Counted from the stretch's first letter, positions 1 to 8,420 are shown. The stretch is DNA of 64,000 nt from Winogradskyella helgolandensis (GCF_013404085.1 NZ_JABFHO010000002.1:62001-126000), one strand, 5' to 3'. Made by a program: numbers and translations. The notes: generated by a model from the letters alone, not told the origin.

Positions 1-162
1 ATTAATCTGAACACTTGTATCATTATCAAGAAGTGTATAACTCATTTTAAAAATATTGTCACTTAATATAGCACGAGTTATCTCGTTAACTTCATGAGTT
101 TCGATAATTATATCCTTGTAGTCGCCTTCATATCTATATATTAATCCGATAAACCTTCTCAT
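1..162 (-). CDS. Hypothetical protein, N-terminal 54 codons only (cut by window edge)
   Basis: An open frame starts with ATG at 162 and runs without a stop off the left edge. It begins MRRFIGLIYRYEGDYKDIII. It starts 12 bp after the stop codon of the upstream DNA methyltransferase on the same strand, so the two are probably co-transcribed and this could be a partner of the methyltransferase. I recognise no family from 54 residues. Reality as a gene rests on the tight spacing and the uninterrupted frame. Confidence 0.5.
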   Translation of the reverse strand, partial: MRRFIGLIYRYEGDYKDIIIETHEVNEITRAILSDNIFKMSYTLLDNDTSVQIN

Positions 163-174
163 TTAACTTTCTTT

Positions 175-2889
175 TTACGTATTATTTTTACGTGTTCTTT
201 TTGGTTTTTCTAACAAGGTATTTTTATTTATCATCTTCTCATATTCTTTAAAAAGATATTCTAAACGTTCTGTATCACTCTCAAATGGTTTTAAACGATA
301 ACAACGTTCTATTGCTAAATCTAATTGATGATGCGCTTCCCTTAAACCTTTAGGCATTTTATCAGGGTCGTATAATTGCGCCAAGGTTTTACCTGAATGT
401 TTTTCTCGTTCTTCTAATACTTCAAAAACGTGTAGATTGATTTGCTCTTTTTGCTTTTGATTGATTTCTGGGAAAGGAAATGTATTATAGCATAAAGTAA
501 CAGAATATTGCATATCATTTTTTAATCTTCCTGCCACAGCTTTTACCCAAACAATATGCATTCTTGAAGAAATTAATCCAAACAACCAAAATTCAGCATC
601 ATAGATTACTCTCGTAGCATTAGAAACAATTGTTTCTGAATTTAAAAACCCAATTGGAATATAATTCCTTCTTTCTGAACCTGTTTTTGGTATTACAATT
701 GAATCTGTTTCTTGATGCCTGTTTTCATCAAATTCGTGAGGCGTCTCAGCTTTTCTATTAGTTGCAAGCTTCTTACTTTTTAACCTAAAAATTTTACATT
801 TTTCAAATCTTTCGCTTATTTCAGGTATCGAATATGCCAACTCCTTATTCTCTTCATTAATCCATAAGCAATACCTTTTCTGACCTTTCATAAATTCATT
901 AGCACCCAGAAAACTCCTAAAAAGTTCACTAATTTCAGGATGTTTTTCAATTAATCTATCTTTTTCATTTTCGCTAAATATTAAATTTCCATCATCTGTT
1001 GGCGCACAACCTTGCATCATTAGTGGTAGCTTCGAAAGTGTTTTTTTTTGAGGCTGGACAAAAACATTTCTTCCAGGTGCTAGGTATGCATTAATACTAT
1101 CTGACAAAATATAGTTGTTATCTAAATATATTTTCTTTAATTGTTTTGTGCATCTTGTAACTCCAATTACTATTACAGAAACACCCGCATTACCTTTTGC
1201 ATTATTTGTCCATTTAAAAGATTGATGGGCAAATGAAATCTCAAGATTTTTATTAAATATTGATGGCCACAAAATAGATACTTGTTCTCCTTGTGAGATA
1301 GAATTTGTTGAAACAAATGCAAACAGGTTCTTGGTGTTTTGAATATAATCAGCAGCTTTGAAAAACCAACAAGCTATATAATCAAGTTTTTTGTAATTTT
1401 TTATTGAAGAAAAGACAATTTTCATATCTTCTTTTTGGTGTTCATCTTGACGGCTATAACCGAGGTAAGGTGGATTCCCAAAAATATAAATTTCATCATC
1501 TTCACTTTTAGGACAGGTATCCTCCCAATTTAAGCGCGTAGCATTCCCTTGTGTGATATTACCTGCTTCTTTAAGCGGTAAAATATCTTCCGCTTTACCA
1601 TAATCGTGAAGTTCACTAACAAACTCTTTATTCATTTGGTGTTCTGCTAACCATAAAGATAAAATTGCCATTTCGTGTGCAAAATCGTCTAATTCTATAC
1701 CATAAAATTGAGAGAGTTTAATTTTAGTATATACATCAGGAAAACCTAAATTAAGCTGATGATTAACTTCATAGATTCTTGCTAAAATCTTTATTTCTAA
1801 TCGCCTTAATTGTTTATAAGCAATAATTAAAAAATTACCACTACCACAAGCAGGATCAAACACTTTAATTTTTGCAATTCTGTTAATGAGTTTATTTAGT
1901 TTTTTTACATCATTAAAATGCTTTTCAAATTCTTCGTTTAATTCATTTAAAAATAAAGGTTCTATTACCTTCATAATATTAGGCACAGAAGTATAATGCA
2001 TCCCTAAACCACTACGATATGCAGGATTTACTACTGCCTGTATCATAGAACCAAAAATATCTGGATTGATTTCGCTCCAATCTAAATCGCCACACTCAAT
2101 AATTATTTTTCGTGCTTCTTTATTAAAAATTGGTGAGCTAAAAGATTTACCACCAAACAAACCGCCATTTACATATGGGAATTTATTAAAAGGATCTGCC
2201 TCTTTACTATTGTCTTCTGTGTTTAAAACTTTAAAAAGCCTATCTAAAAATGTATGTGCATCGCTTCCATCTTTTTGAGTATGTTGCTCTAATGTATCTG
2301 TAAACATTCCCTCAATTGGAAAAATATCTGTGTCTTCTGCAAAAAAACAAAATAATAAACGAGATAGGAATATATTTAAATTATGACCACCATCATCGTA
2401 TATGTTTGGGTTTTCAGTAACTAATATACCATAGAGCTTCGCCATTTTGTATGACGCTTTTCTATCTGCATAATTCTCATTTTTTTGAGCATATTTTTCT
2501 TGACCTGCCCAAGGTAGAAAGAAACCAAAATGTTTATGAATTTCGAGAATAGGTGTATCTAACGCTAAGCCTGTTCTTATATCTTTTGCTAATAATGTTT
2601 TATAATCTGTTACAATTACAAATCTTGGATTGTGTTTTAATGAATCTGTATCTTTAGTTAATTCGTCAATAGTATTTAATAAAGTACCAGATTCTACTTC
2701 TTTAAAAAGCATTTTACTTTTATAAAGTACTTCTCCATCAACTTTAGATAAATTAAAGTCTCCTTTTTTTAAACGTGTTATTGATGTTTTAGAAATACCG
2801 TAAGCTTTCAGTAAGTCGAATACAAATTCTTCTTTATTGAAGTTTTCAACTAATGCTATTACGTTTTTCTCTATTTGAGATGCGTTCAT
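175..2889 (-). CDS. MmeI-like class I SAM-dependent DNA methyltransferase (N6-adenine type)
   Basis: A 904-aa protein likely to methylate adenine N6 in DNA. SAM-binding motif I is FDPACGSGNF at residues 344-353 and the catalytic motif IV is NPPY at 472-475. Around them are an N-terminal helical region, a conserved block around HYTSVPNIMKVIEP (about 298-311), and a C-terminal target-recognition region. Length and layout match the large MmeI-like family that fuses nuclease, methylase and specificity domains. Where such proteins carry a D...ExK nuclease signature (about residues 50-66), this one reads VDGEVLYKSKMLFKEVES with no clear ExK, so nuclease activity is doubtful (inference). The next gene starts 12 bp downstream. 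It is likely defence or modification cargo of the integrative element. Confidence 0.85.
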   Translation of the reverse strand: MNASQIEKNVIALVENFNKEEFVFDLLKAYGISKTSITRLKKGDFNLSKVDGEVLYKSKMLFKEVESGTLLNTIDELTKDTDSLKHNPRFVIVTDYKTLLAKDIRTGLALDTPILEIHKHFGFFLPWAGQEKYAQKNENYADRKASYKMAKLYGILVTENPNIYDDGGHNLNIFLSRLLFCFFAEDTDIFPIEGMFTDTLEQHTQKDGSDAHTFLDRLFKVLNTEDNSKEADPFNKFPYVNGGLFGGKSFSSPIFNKEARKIIIECGDLDWSEINPDIFGSMIQAVVNPAYRSGLGMHYTSVPNIMKVIEPLFLNELNEEFEKHFNDVKKLNKLINRIAKIKVFDPACGSGNFLIIAYKQLRRLEIKILARIYEVNHQLNLGFPDVYTKIKLSQFYGIELDDFAHEMAILSLWLAEHQMNKEFVSELHDYGKAEDILPLKEAGNITQGNATRLNWEDTCPKSEDDEIYIFGNPPYLGYSRQDEHQKEDMKIVFSSIKNYKKLDYIACWFFKAADYIQNTKNLFAFVSTNSISQGEQVSILWPSIFNKNLEISFAHQSFKWTNNAKGNAGVSVIVIGVTRCTKQLKKIYLDNNYILSDSINAYLAPGRNVFVQPQKKTLSKLPLMMQGCAPTDDGNLIFSENEKDRLIEKHPEISELFRSFLGANEFMKGQKRYCLWINEENKELAYSIPEISERFEKCKIFRLKSKKLATNRKAETPHEFDENRHQETDSIVIPKTGSERRNYIPIGFLNSETIVSNATRVIYDAEFWLFGLISSRMHIVWVKAVAGRLKNDMQYSVTLCYNTFPFPEINQKQKEQINLHVFEVLEEREKHSGKTLAQLYDPDKMPKGLREAHHQLDLAIERCYRLKPFESDTERLEYLFKEYEKMINKNTLLEKPKRTRKNNT

Positions 2890-3032
2890 AATCTAATTTA
2901 GAGATCTAAATAAGTTTAAAATAAAATAGTAAACAGGGGATAATTCTAAGGGATTTTAAAGATAAGAAAAACCAATAAAATTGTATTACGGTTTTCCATA
3001 TTTAAAAACAAACAGATAAATTACTTACGGCA

Positions 3033-3881
3033 TTAAATCATAACATCTGCAAGATCAGTACCTTCACATGCTTTAAAATCTTCTAAAAAGTCACTACAAA
3101 TTATAGTATATCCCATTTTTTGAAAACCTTCCACTTTTGTATTCCAGCTTTTGTATTCCGACTTATCTGGATAAACTATAATTTTATAGTCTTTCAATGG
3201 TTTTAACACTGATAATTTCAAATTCGTTTTCGACCCAGTAGCTAACCACAAATAACTAGGGTAAAATAAGCTCATAATTATAGCCGTTTTTTCAGACTCA
3301 ACAATGCATATAGTATCTCCTTTCTTGTAATCGCATAAATTATGTATTCCAAACAAACATTGTTGTAATACAAAATCATCTATCTGTAATACCTTATGCA
3401 TCCAGTTGATAAATACGCGTGGTTTCTTAACTCTTTTACCGTTTTTACCGTTATATAACATCACTTTTCCTGCACATACATTCATTTGATGGTCCACTTG
3501 CCAAAATATGGTTGCTCCTTTCCAATACGTCGACGTGCCAATAAAATATTTCCTTATTACCCCTTCGATATCTGTAGTACAGAAATATTGTCTTAAGTAT
3601 TGCACAAAATTATTGTTACTATAATTACGTCCATAACCACCAATAACATTATCATCATGGCTAGATGGCTCTTCTATTTTCTGTAATACACTAGATGTAA
3701 TTATTTTATTACCGTTAGGACTTTTGTGATACGCACACTTAGACTCTCTATCGCATCGTCCTATTGTAGATTCTAAATATTTGCTTGTTTCTACTTCAAT
3801 GTAACACACTAAGGTTTTCTTACCACAAGATGGGCAATTAAACTTCTTACTAGTTCTGTCTAAAGTGTATTTATAAGTCAT
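3033..3881 (-). CDS. DUF6371 zinc-ribbon/Toprim-like primase-related protein
   Basis: A 282-aa protein. The N-terminus carries a zinc ribbon with Cys16, Cys19, Cys43 and Cys49. The second half contains IVESEKTAI followed by a hydrophobic strand and IIVYPDK, which resembles the Toprim fold of DnaG-type primases and the DUF6371 family of Bacteroidota mobile elements. It probably acts in replication of the excised element. I chose ATG at 3881 (MTYKYTLDRTSKKF) over the upstream ATG at 3902 because the earlier one lies inside a perfect inverted repeat and family members begin at this point. It is separated from the upstream 65-aa gene only by that repeat. Catalytic activity has not been inferred beyond fold resemblance. 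Confidence 0.7.
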   Translation of the reverse strand: MTYKYTLDRTSKKFNCPSCGKKTLVCYIEVETSKYLESTIGRCDRESKCAYHKSPNGNKIITSSVLQKIEEPSSHDDNVIGGYGRNYSNNNFVQYLRQYFCTTDIEGVIRKYFIGTSTYWKGATIFWQVDHQMNVCAGKVMLYNGKNGKRVKKPRVFINWMHKVLQIDDFVLQQCLFGIHNLCDYKKGDTICIVESEKTAIIMSLFYPSYLWLATGSKTNLKLSVLKPLKDYKIIVYPDKSEYKSWNTKVEGFQKMGYTIICSDFLEDFKACEGTDLADVMI

Positions 3882-3890
3882 TTTAAACTG

Positions 3891-3936
3891 AACTCGTACC
3901 ATTCGTACCTAAATTATGGTACGAATGGTACGAGTT
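3891..3936. repeat. Perfect 19-bp inverted repeat, 8-nt loop, upstream of DUF6371 gene
   Basis: Arms at 3891-3909 and 3918-3936 are exact reverse complements (aactcgtaccattcgtacc and its complement) around the spacer taaattat. Each arm itself contains two CGTACC-type boxes, giving four boxes in total. On the minus strand it ends about 10 bp before the start codon at 3881 and has no following T-run, so it looks more like an operator, a translation-blocking hairpin or an origin element than a terminator. Confidence 0.85.
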
Positions 3937-3938
3937 TC

Positions 3939-4136
3939 TTATTGCGTTTTTATTTTATTGAAATGATTCTTTAGTAAAAAACGAATACCGTCATTAACTG
4001 TAAATTCAGGAAGTGGCTTTCTTTTTTTCTTAATTTTAGTTTTAGGTCTAACACTAATGTCGAGCATATTATATAACCTGATAAGCTCTTCCTCTGGAAG
4101 TGCTTTAGCTATATTATATACATCATTAGCGTTCAT
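3939..4136 (-). CDS. Small hypothetical protein of integrative element
   Basis: A 65-aa basic protein beginning MNANDVYNIAKALPEEELIR, with a helical N-terminus, a Lys-rich middle (KIKKKRKPLPEF) and a short helical C-terminus. Its start lies 3 bp after the stop of the RepA-like ATPase gene and it precedes the inverted repeat and the DUF6371 gene, so it is part of the replication operon. Similar short proteins sit between the RepA-like and primase-like genes of other Bacteroidota elements from memory, but no function is known to me. The basic stretch would suit a nucleic-acid-binding accessory role, which is a guess. Confidence 0.65.
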   Translation of the reverse strand: MNANDVYNIAKALPEEELIRLYNMLDISVRPKTKIKKKRKPLPEFTVNDGIRFLLKNHFNKIKTQ

Positions 4137-4139
4137 TGA

Positions 4140-5180
4140 TTAAAGATTCAATGCTTTTTTTCTTTTTCTTACTGCTCCTTCTGTAATACCTAATACTTTA
4201 CCAATTTCAACATTAGACTTATTTTGAGCTATTAAATTCATCATGTCTGCATCTCGCTGATCCAAGTCGTTAGATTTGAAATTCTGTAAATGCTCTGATT
4301 CAGCTCCAAACTCAAGAAACTCAAACTGTAAAAAATTATAATCTTGTCCAATAGTACATGTAATAACATTTTCTGCATGATACATGTGTTCTGTATTACG
4401 CTGCTTAATTTGCTTTATATATCTTAAACTATGATCTTTAGCACTTCGACCAATTGCAAAAGAACTGTCACAAAAATTCATAAGCATTTTGCTACCCGAA
4501 ACATCGTTATTAGTAATTGGTTTAGAATCGTAGCGTTTTGGAGTATGACATAAAACCAGAATAGAAATGCTATTATTTTTTGTTAGTTTATTCAAAAATT
4601 TCATTAGACCAAGCGCGTCCTTAGCTTTTTCATTATCACTATTGAGATAAGTGAGATTATCTACTATAATTACCTCGATATTATAATCATCGATATATTG
4701 CGATAAACTTTGACACAAATATTCTTCAATTGTCTTTACAGTCTTAGGAAGTTCTAAATCTCTATTAAGCTCAGCTCTGTAAAAATTATGATGAAACTTA
4801 TAGTGATTATTGTAATTATCTGAACAACGTTTTTCAAGTTGCTTGTCAGACAACTCAAAATCTAAATAGAGCACCTTCTTTGGTTCTGATTCATACTTAA
4901 ACCCATGAATTGCAACACCTTTGCTAATACTATCCGCAATTTGAACTGCAAGAACCGATTTACCAAGATTGGTATCAGCAAAAAGTATACACAATTCATT
5001 CTCATACCAAAATTCACTAAATAGCATATTTGGAATTGGACGGTTTTTCGCTTCATCAATCCACTTGTTTGCTGTTTTTATTATTAAGCAATTATCTTTA
5101 TGCTCTAGAGCATCTAATGAAGCTTGATTCTTATTTAAATCTGCACTAAATTCCTTATGAATATCATTAATAAATGTCAT
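4140..5180 (-). CDS. RepA-like AAA/RecA-fold ATPase (replicative helicase-type)
   Basis: A 346-aa RecA-fold ATPase of the AAA_25/RepA type. Walker A is ADTNLGKS (residues 68-75), with a second acidic strand YLDFEL near 105-110 and Walker B EVIIVDN near 169-175. The C-terminal 35 residues (SNVEIGKVLGITEGAVRKRK) look like a helix-turn-helix. Hexameric RepA helicases of plasmids and integrative elements unwind DNA at an iteron origin, and four phased repeats lie about 0.8 kb upstream in front of this operon. Neighbours are the RHH-like gene (2-bp gap) and the 65-aa gene, so the operon is tightly packed. The ATPase call is firm and the helicase role is inferred. Confidence 0.8.
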   Translation of the reverse strand: MTFINDIHKEFSADLNKNQASLDALEHKDNCLIIKTANKWIDEAKNRPIPNMLFSEFWYENELCILFADTNLGKSVLAVQIADSISKGVAIHGFKYESEPKKVLYLDFELSDKQLEKRCSDNYNNHYKFHHNFYRAELNRDLELPKTVKTIEEYLCQSLSQYIDDYNIEVIIVDNLTYLNSDNEKAKDALGLMKFLNKLTKNNSISILVLCHTPKRYDSKPITNNDVSGSKMLMNFCDSSFAIGRSAKDHSLRYIKQIKQRNTEHMYHAENVITCTIGQDYNFLQFEFLEFGAESEHLQNFKSNDLDQRDADMMNLIAQNKSNVEIGKVLGITEGAVRKRKKALNL

Positions 5181-5182
5181 AA

Positions 5183-5680
5183 TTAATGATTTTTAGACCA
5201 TATTTCATTCATCAGCATGTCGTAGTTAAATGACAAGTGATGATTCTTCAATGGAAAATAAAACTGCTTTTTTTCATATTCAGATTCAACCAAAAAACGG
5301 TTGATATCATTTAGAACCTTCACAAACTCCAACTTTAATTCTTGACTAAAACTACTTTCGTTGATTGTACGTTCAACCCGTTGCTTTAATGTTTTAATAA
5401 CATCTTTGTTATTGGAACCTAAGGGAAAAATGTACTTGTGAAAAAGCCATGTTAATAAATACGTGAAATCAAAAGATTTCTCATATTCATTAAATGTATT
5501 TTTAATTAGTGTTTTTGGTAAGTCAATGTATACCTCTTCACTAACTTCAGATTTTATACCAACATGATTTCTGAATATATTTCGAATATATTCTGACAAA
5601 TGCATACCTTCCTGAGAAGCATATTCATCAAGTTTTTCTTTTATATTGTACTCTATTCTTAAATTAATTTTAGTCTCCAT
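5183..5680 (-). CDS. Hypothetical protein with ribbon-helix-helix-like N-terminus
   Basis: A 165-aa protein. The first 40 residues (INLRIEYNIKEKLDEYAS, then HLSEYIRNIF) match the beta-strand plus two-helix pattern of ribbon-helix-helix DNA-binding proteins. The rest is helical and rich in aromatic and charged residues, with no family I recognise. It sits between the excisionase-like gene (4-bp gap) and the RepA-like gene (2-bp gap). It could be a copy-control or operon regulator binding the repeats upstream, or a relaxosome accessory protein, but no relaxase is seen in the window. Confidence 0.6.
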   Translation of the reverse strand: METKINLRIEYNIKEKLDEYASQEGMHLSEYIRNIFRNHVGIKSEVSEEVYIDLPKTLIKNTFNEYEKSFDFTYLLTWLFHKYIFPLGSNNKDVIKTLKQRVERTINESSFSQELKLEFVKVLNDINRFLVESEYEKKQFYFPLKNHHLSFNYDMLMNEIWSKNH

Positions 5681-5684
5681 AGTC

Positions 5685-5972
5685 CTATTGTTTTATTAAA
5701 AAACTTAATATGTCAGACTTTTTAAAACACATGTTTACACCACAACCATAGGTGTCTATTTCTCCGCGTTTTGAAATTTCACATAGTGTTGTATAACTAC
5801 ATTTTAGAAAATAGCATGCTTCCTTAGAAGTGAAATATTGTCCTTCTATTTTTAATGTACTCTCTAACGAAGTACTCGAATCTTTGATTTGTTCCTTTGA
5901 AATAGAACGGGTAAGAATTTCCAAAAGATAAATCACATAATTTAACTTTTGGATGTATAATTTTAATTGCAT
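5685..5972 (-). CDS. Excisionase-like helix-turn-helix protein
   Basis: A 95-aa protein with a C-terminal MerR/HTH_17-type domain: YFTSKEACYFLKCSYTTLCE (about residues 47-66), then KRGEIDTYG and FKKSDILSFL. This is the pattern of excisionase-family proteins in Bacteroidota integrative elements, where they direct excision and often regulate the element's operon. It is the first gene of the replication operon, directly downstream of the phased GGGACA repeats. The unusual N-terminal 45 residues have no recognised domain. Confidence 0.75.
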   Translation of the reverse strand: MQLKLYIQKLNYVIYLLEILTRSISKEQIKDSSTSLESTLKIEGQYFTSKEACYFLKCSYTTLCEISKRGEIDTYGCGVNMCFKKSDILSFLIKQ

Positions 5973-6036
5973 AATAAATGATTTTTAATTTCTTACAATT
6001 AAGAACCATTTACCATGTAAAACAAGTACATAAGTT

Positions 6037-6092
6037 GGGACATTTAGGGACAAACACCCCTATTTAGGGACAAAAATGGTGGATTAGGGACA
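6037..6092. repeat. Four helically phased GGGACA boxes (iteron-like)
   Basis: GGGACA occurs at 6037, 6047, 6067 and 6087, with spacing of 10, 20 and 20 bp. Three of the four copies are preceded by TTA (TTAGGGACA). All have the same orientation and sit on one helical face in the 129-bp gap between the 313-aa gene and the excisionase-like gene, upstream of the replication operon. This is the geometry of an iteron origin or of a cooperative operator. The site identity is seen and its role is inferred. Confidence 0.75.
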
Positions 6093-6101
6093 TTTAGTTT
6101 T

Positions 6102-7043
6102 CTAGTCCTCTAAAGAGTTAAAAGAACTCCAATTATCTTCACACTTTTGAAATTTATTATAATATTCTAAATTACTAGAATCGGACCTTTTAAATCGACC
6201 AACTTTAATATCATATACTTCCATAATTGCTGCTCTAATAGTTTTTTCCTTAATATCCAATTGCAAATTATCTATTAAAAATCTATATAATACAGTCAAA
6301 TATGAATGATGTTTTTCAGTTATGTCTGAAATGTATGAATCTATAAATTTAGCCTGTTTAATATTTACTTTAGGACCTATCGCTTCATATAATAATAAAT
6401 GTAATGGTTTAGGTGTGAAATAATTATCGTATTGAAATTCATGTTCTCGATTAAGAGTGATAAGCACCTGTAAATACCCCTCAAAATTTAAAATATCTAT
6501 GAGTAATTCCGAATTTTCATAAAGACTACGATTGAAAAAGTTTTCGTTTCCTAATAGATAAGCTTCAACCATATCTCTGTTCGCTGCTAATTTATATTTA
6601 AAAGTTTCACGGTTAAGTGAGAGTGCATAAAATCTATCCTTCATGGAATGATAAGTCGAAGAACAATTCTCTTCAAAGATTATATTAAATTTTTTTAATG
6701 CTATTGATCTAATTTTAGACTTAGAGTTTATACCAAAAGTTTCTCTACTGAACTCCTTATCAAACATTACACTTGGATATACTAAGGCGGCTTTATATTT
6801 ATCTTTAATAAAATTATAAAACTCATCCCTTACTTCCATTGATGGTATATAATCTATTTTTTCTTCGGATAACTCAAAAAATAACGACTTTACCCCCAAC
6901 TTTTTTGGATCCTTTTTAGGTTTAGATTTACTAGTATAACTTAATATATATAGTTCTTTATCTATTAAGTATGAATTCTTTTCTTTTAAAGTACCAATTT
7001 CATAATTTGGATCATCTATAATTCCTAAGTATTTAAATTTCAT
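6102..7043 (-). CDS. Hypothetical protein coupled to integrase
   Basis: A 313-aa protein starting MKFKYLGIIDDPNYEIGTLK. I recognise no domain. It looks cytosolic, with alternating beta-rich N-terminal and helical C-terminal halves (for example a helical stretch LLYEAIGPKVNIKQAKFIDS near 220-240) and no signal peptide or membrane segment. Its ATG follows the integrase stop codon with no gap (TAAATG), implying translational coupling. Position suggests an integration or excision accessory or regulatory protein. The iteron-like boxes lie just beyond its 3' end. Confidence 0.7.
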   Translation of the reverse strand: MKFKYLGIIDDPNYEIGTLKEKNSYLIDKELYILSYTSKSKPKKDPKKLGVKSLFFELSEEKIDYIPSMEVRDEFYNFIKDKYKAALVYPSVMFDKEFSRETFGINSKSKIRSIALKKFNIIFEENCSSTYHSMKDRFYALSLNRETFKYKLAANRDMVEAYLLGNENFFNRSLYENSELLIDILNFEGYLQVLITLNREHEFQYDNYFTPKPLHLLLYEAIGPKVNIKQAKFIDSYISDITEKHHSYLTVLYRFLIDNLQLDIKEKTIRAAIMEVYDIKVGRFKRSDSSNLEYYNKFQKCEDNWSSFNSLED

Positions 7044-8333
7044 TTACTTTAATAATTCAGAATAGTCCTCTGGCAATGCCGCATCAATATCTCTAAGATA
7101 TTTCTCTAATGCGGACATTGAAGTATGACCTGTGATTAACATTAATTTACTTTTCACCTCAAAAGGAGAGGCTGTTTTTTCCATTTCTCTATATAAATTT
7201 GTAATAAAAGTATGCCGAAAACTATAAAGACCGTAATCCTTACCTAAGCTAAAAATATCTTTTACTTTCTTAAATTGTTTCGTAAAGTAATCTCTTTTGC
7301 TATCGTCAGAAGCTTCCCAAATACCTCCTATTTGAGTTTGGGTAAATAAACAATTACTTTTGAGATAGGAAGATAAATCTGGTAATTCATTTAATAAAAT
7401 TTCAGGGATGATTTTAATCTTAATAGGTTGGTTTTTCGCTTTAACATAAATTTTTTTATCCTGAATATCTAAATCCCCTATCTTAAGCCTACAAACCTCT
7501 ATAGGCCTTAAAGCACCATAATAAACAAACCTTACAAATAAATATAAAAGTTTATCATTCTCCTTTAAATAATTAAAAATAGCCTGCTCTTCTTCTGGCT
7601 TATATGTCTTATTACGTTTAGGACTACTACGTAATACATTAATTTTTTTAACGAAATTTTCTTTTATTAAATCATTATCCTCTAGTATTTGAAAAAATGA
7701 AGCAATATCTGTACGTGAATTATTTCTATTCCTAGGACTAGAATTCAATAATATTGAATTCAAATATTGTATTACCGTTTTTTTTGTAATACAATCGATA
7801 TCATCCTTCTCCTTAAATTCATTTTCTAGCAACCATTTCTTGAATCTATTAATACGACTTTTATATCTTACAAAGGAACTAGCAGCCATTGCTTTTTCCT
7901 TTAATTCAAGAGCCAATTTAAAAGCCTCTAAAATAGTAGTTTCAATTTGTTTCTGAGGTGTTGATTCAACAACGGTTGTAACTAATGTAGATTTCTCAGT
8001 TTTAGATGTCTTACCATCTATTTTGTTTTGTAGATGCTCAACCAAAGTTTCATTATCCTTGTAAGGATTAAATCCTTCTTGTAATACAATCTCTAAGCTT
8101 TGCTTTAATACTTTTAAAAGATGGTAACGCGTTCGTTTATCCTTGTATCTATTTACACCACCTTTAATATTGGTTTGTCTTACAAGTTTACCAGTTTTAG
8201 GATTTCGGAAAGAATAATAAATATACCAATCCTTATTCAAAGCTTCCATTTTTTCCTTTTTGGACAGCTTTGACCATGAGTTAATATCTACACCACCTGT
8301 AAATAATTTAGGATCTGAATAATTAGATTTCAT
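7044..8333 (-). CDS. Tyrosine-type site-specific integrase
   Basis: A 429-aa recombinase with an N-terminal arm-binding region, a SAM-like core-binding domain (about 130-225) and a C-terminal catalytic domain. Catalytic residues visible are Arg276 (GALRPIE), Arg373 (LYSFRHTF, where the usual first His of HxxR is Tyr370), His403 (ITGHTS) and the nucleophile Tyr412 (LEKYLRD). I use ATG at 8333 (MKSNYSDPK) because the longer frame up to 8414 runs through a direct repeat and the tRNA terminator. It lies next to the 3' end of tRNA-fMet, which is its likely attachment site, and is coupled to the 313-aa gene. Confidence 0.9.
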   Translation of the reverse strand: MKSNYSDPKLFTGGVDINSWSKLSKKEKMEALNKDWYIYYSFRNPKTGKLVRQTNIKGGVNRYKDKRTRYHLLKVLKQSLEIVLQEGFNPYKDNETLVEHLQNKIDGKTSKTEKSTLVTTVVESTPQKQIETTILEAFKLALELKEKAMAASSFVRYKSRINRFKKWLLENEFKEKDDIDCITKKTVIQYLNSILLNSSPRNRNNSRTDIASFFQILEDNDLIKENFVKKINVLRSSPKRNKTYKPEEEQAIFNYLKENDKLLYLFVRFVYYGALRPIEVCRLKIGDLDIQDKKIYVKAKNQPIKIKIIPEILLNELPDLSSYLKSNCLFTQTQIGGIWEASDDSKRDYFTKQFKKVKDIFSLGKDYGLYSFRHTFITNLYREMEKTASPFEVKSKLMLITGHTSMSALEKYLRDIDAALPEDYSELLK

Positions 8334-8341
8334 TGGAAAAA

Positions 8342-8361
8342 CGTGTACGATATCGTGTACG
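8342..8361. repeat. Direct repeat of CGTGTACG, 12-bp period, before integrase
   Basis: CGTGTACG occurs at 8342-8349 and 8354-8361, separated by ATAT and centred on the palindrome CGATATCG. It is 9 bp upstream of the integrase start codon and lies between that gene and the tRNA. It could be an arm-type integrase or excisionase site or an operator. The role is inferred from position only. Confidence 0.6.
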
Positions 8362-8390
8362 TTTTGTAAAAGTAAGAAAAAAGAAGACAT

Positions 8391-8420
8391 AAAAAAACGG
8401 ATTGTGAGACACAATCCGTT
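8391..8420 (-). terminator. Intrinsic terminator downstream of tRNA-fMet
   Basis: On the minus strand a 10-bp stem (aacggattgt with its complement at 8411-8420) around a short loop is followed by a run of seven T. It would end the tRNA transcript before the integrase gene. Confidence 0.75.

Noticed and set aside
7741..7761. 21-bp odd palindrome with EcoRI-like ends inside the integrase gene
   Set aside because: It lies fully within conserved coding sequence and is explained by Asn/Ser/Ile/Leu codons in AT-rich DNA.
8334..8414. N-terminal extension of the integrase (27 extra residues)
   Set aside because: It would be translated from the tRNA terminator and the direct repeat, and the remaining start matches the expected arm-domain beginning.
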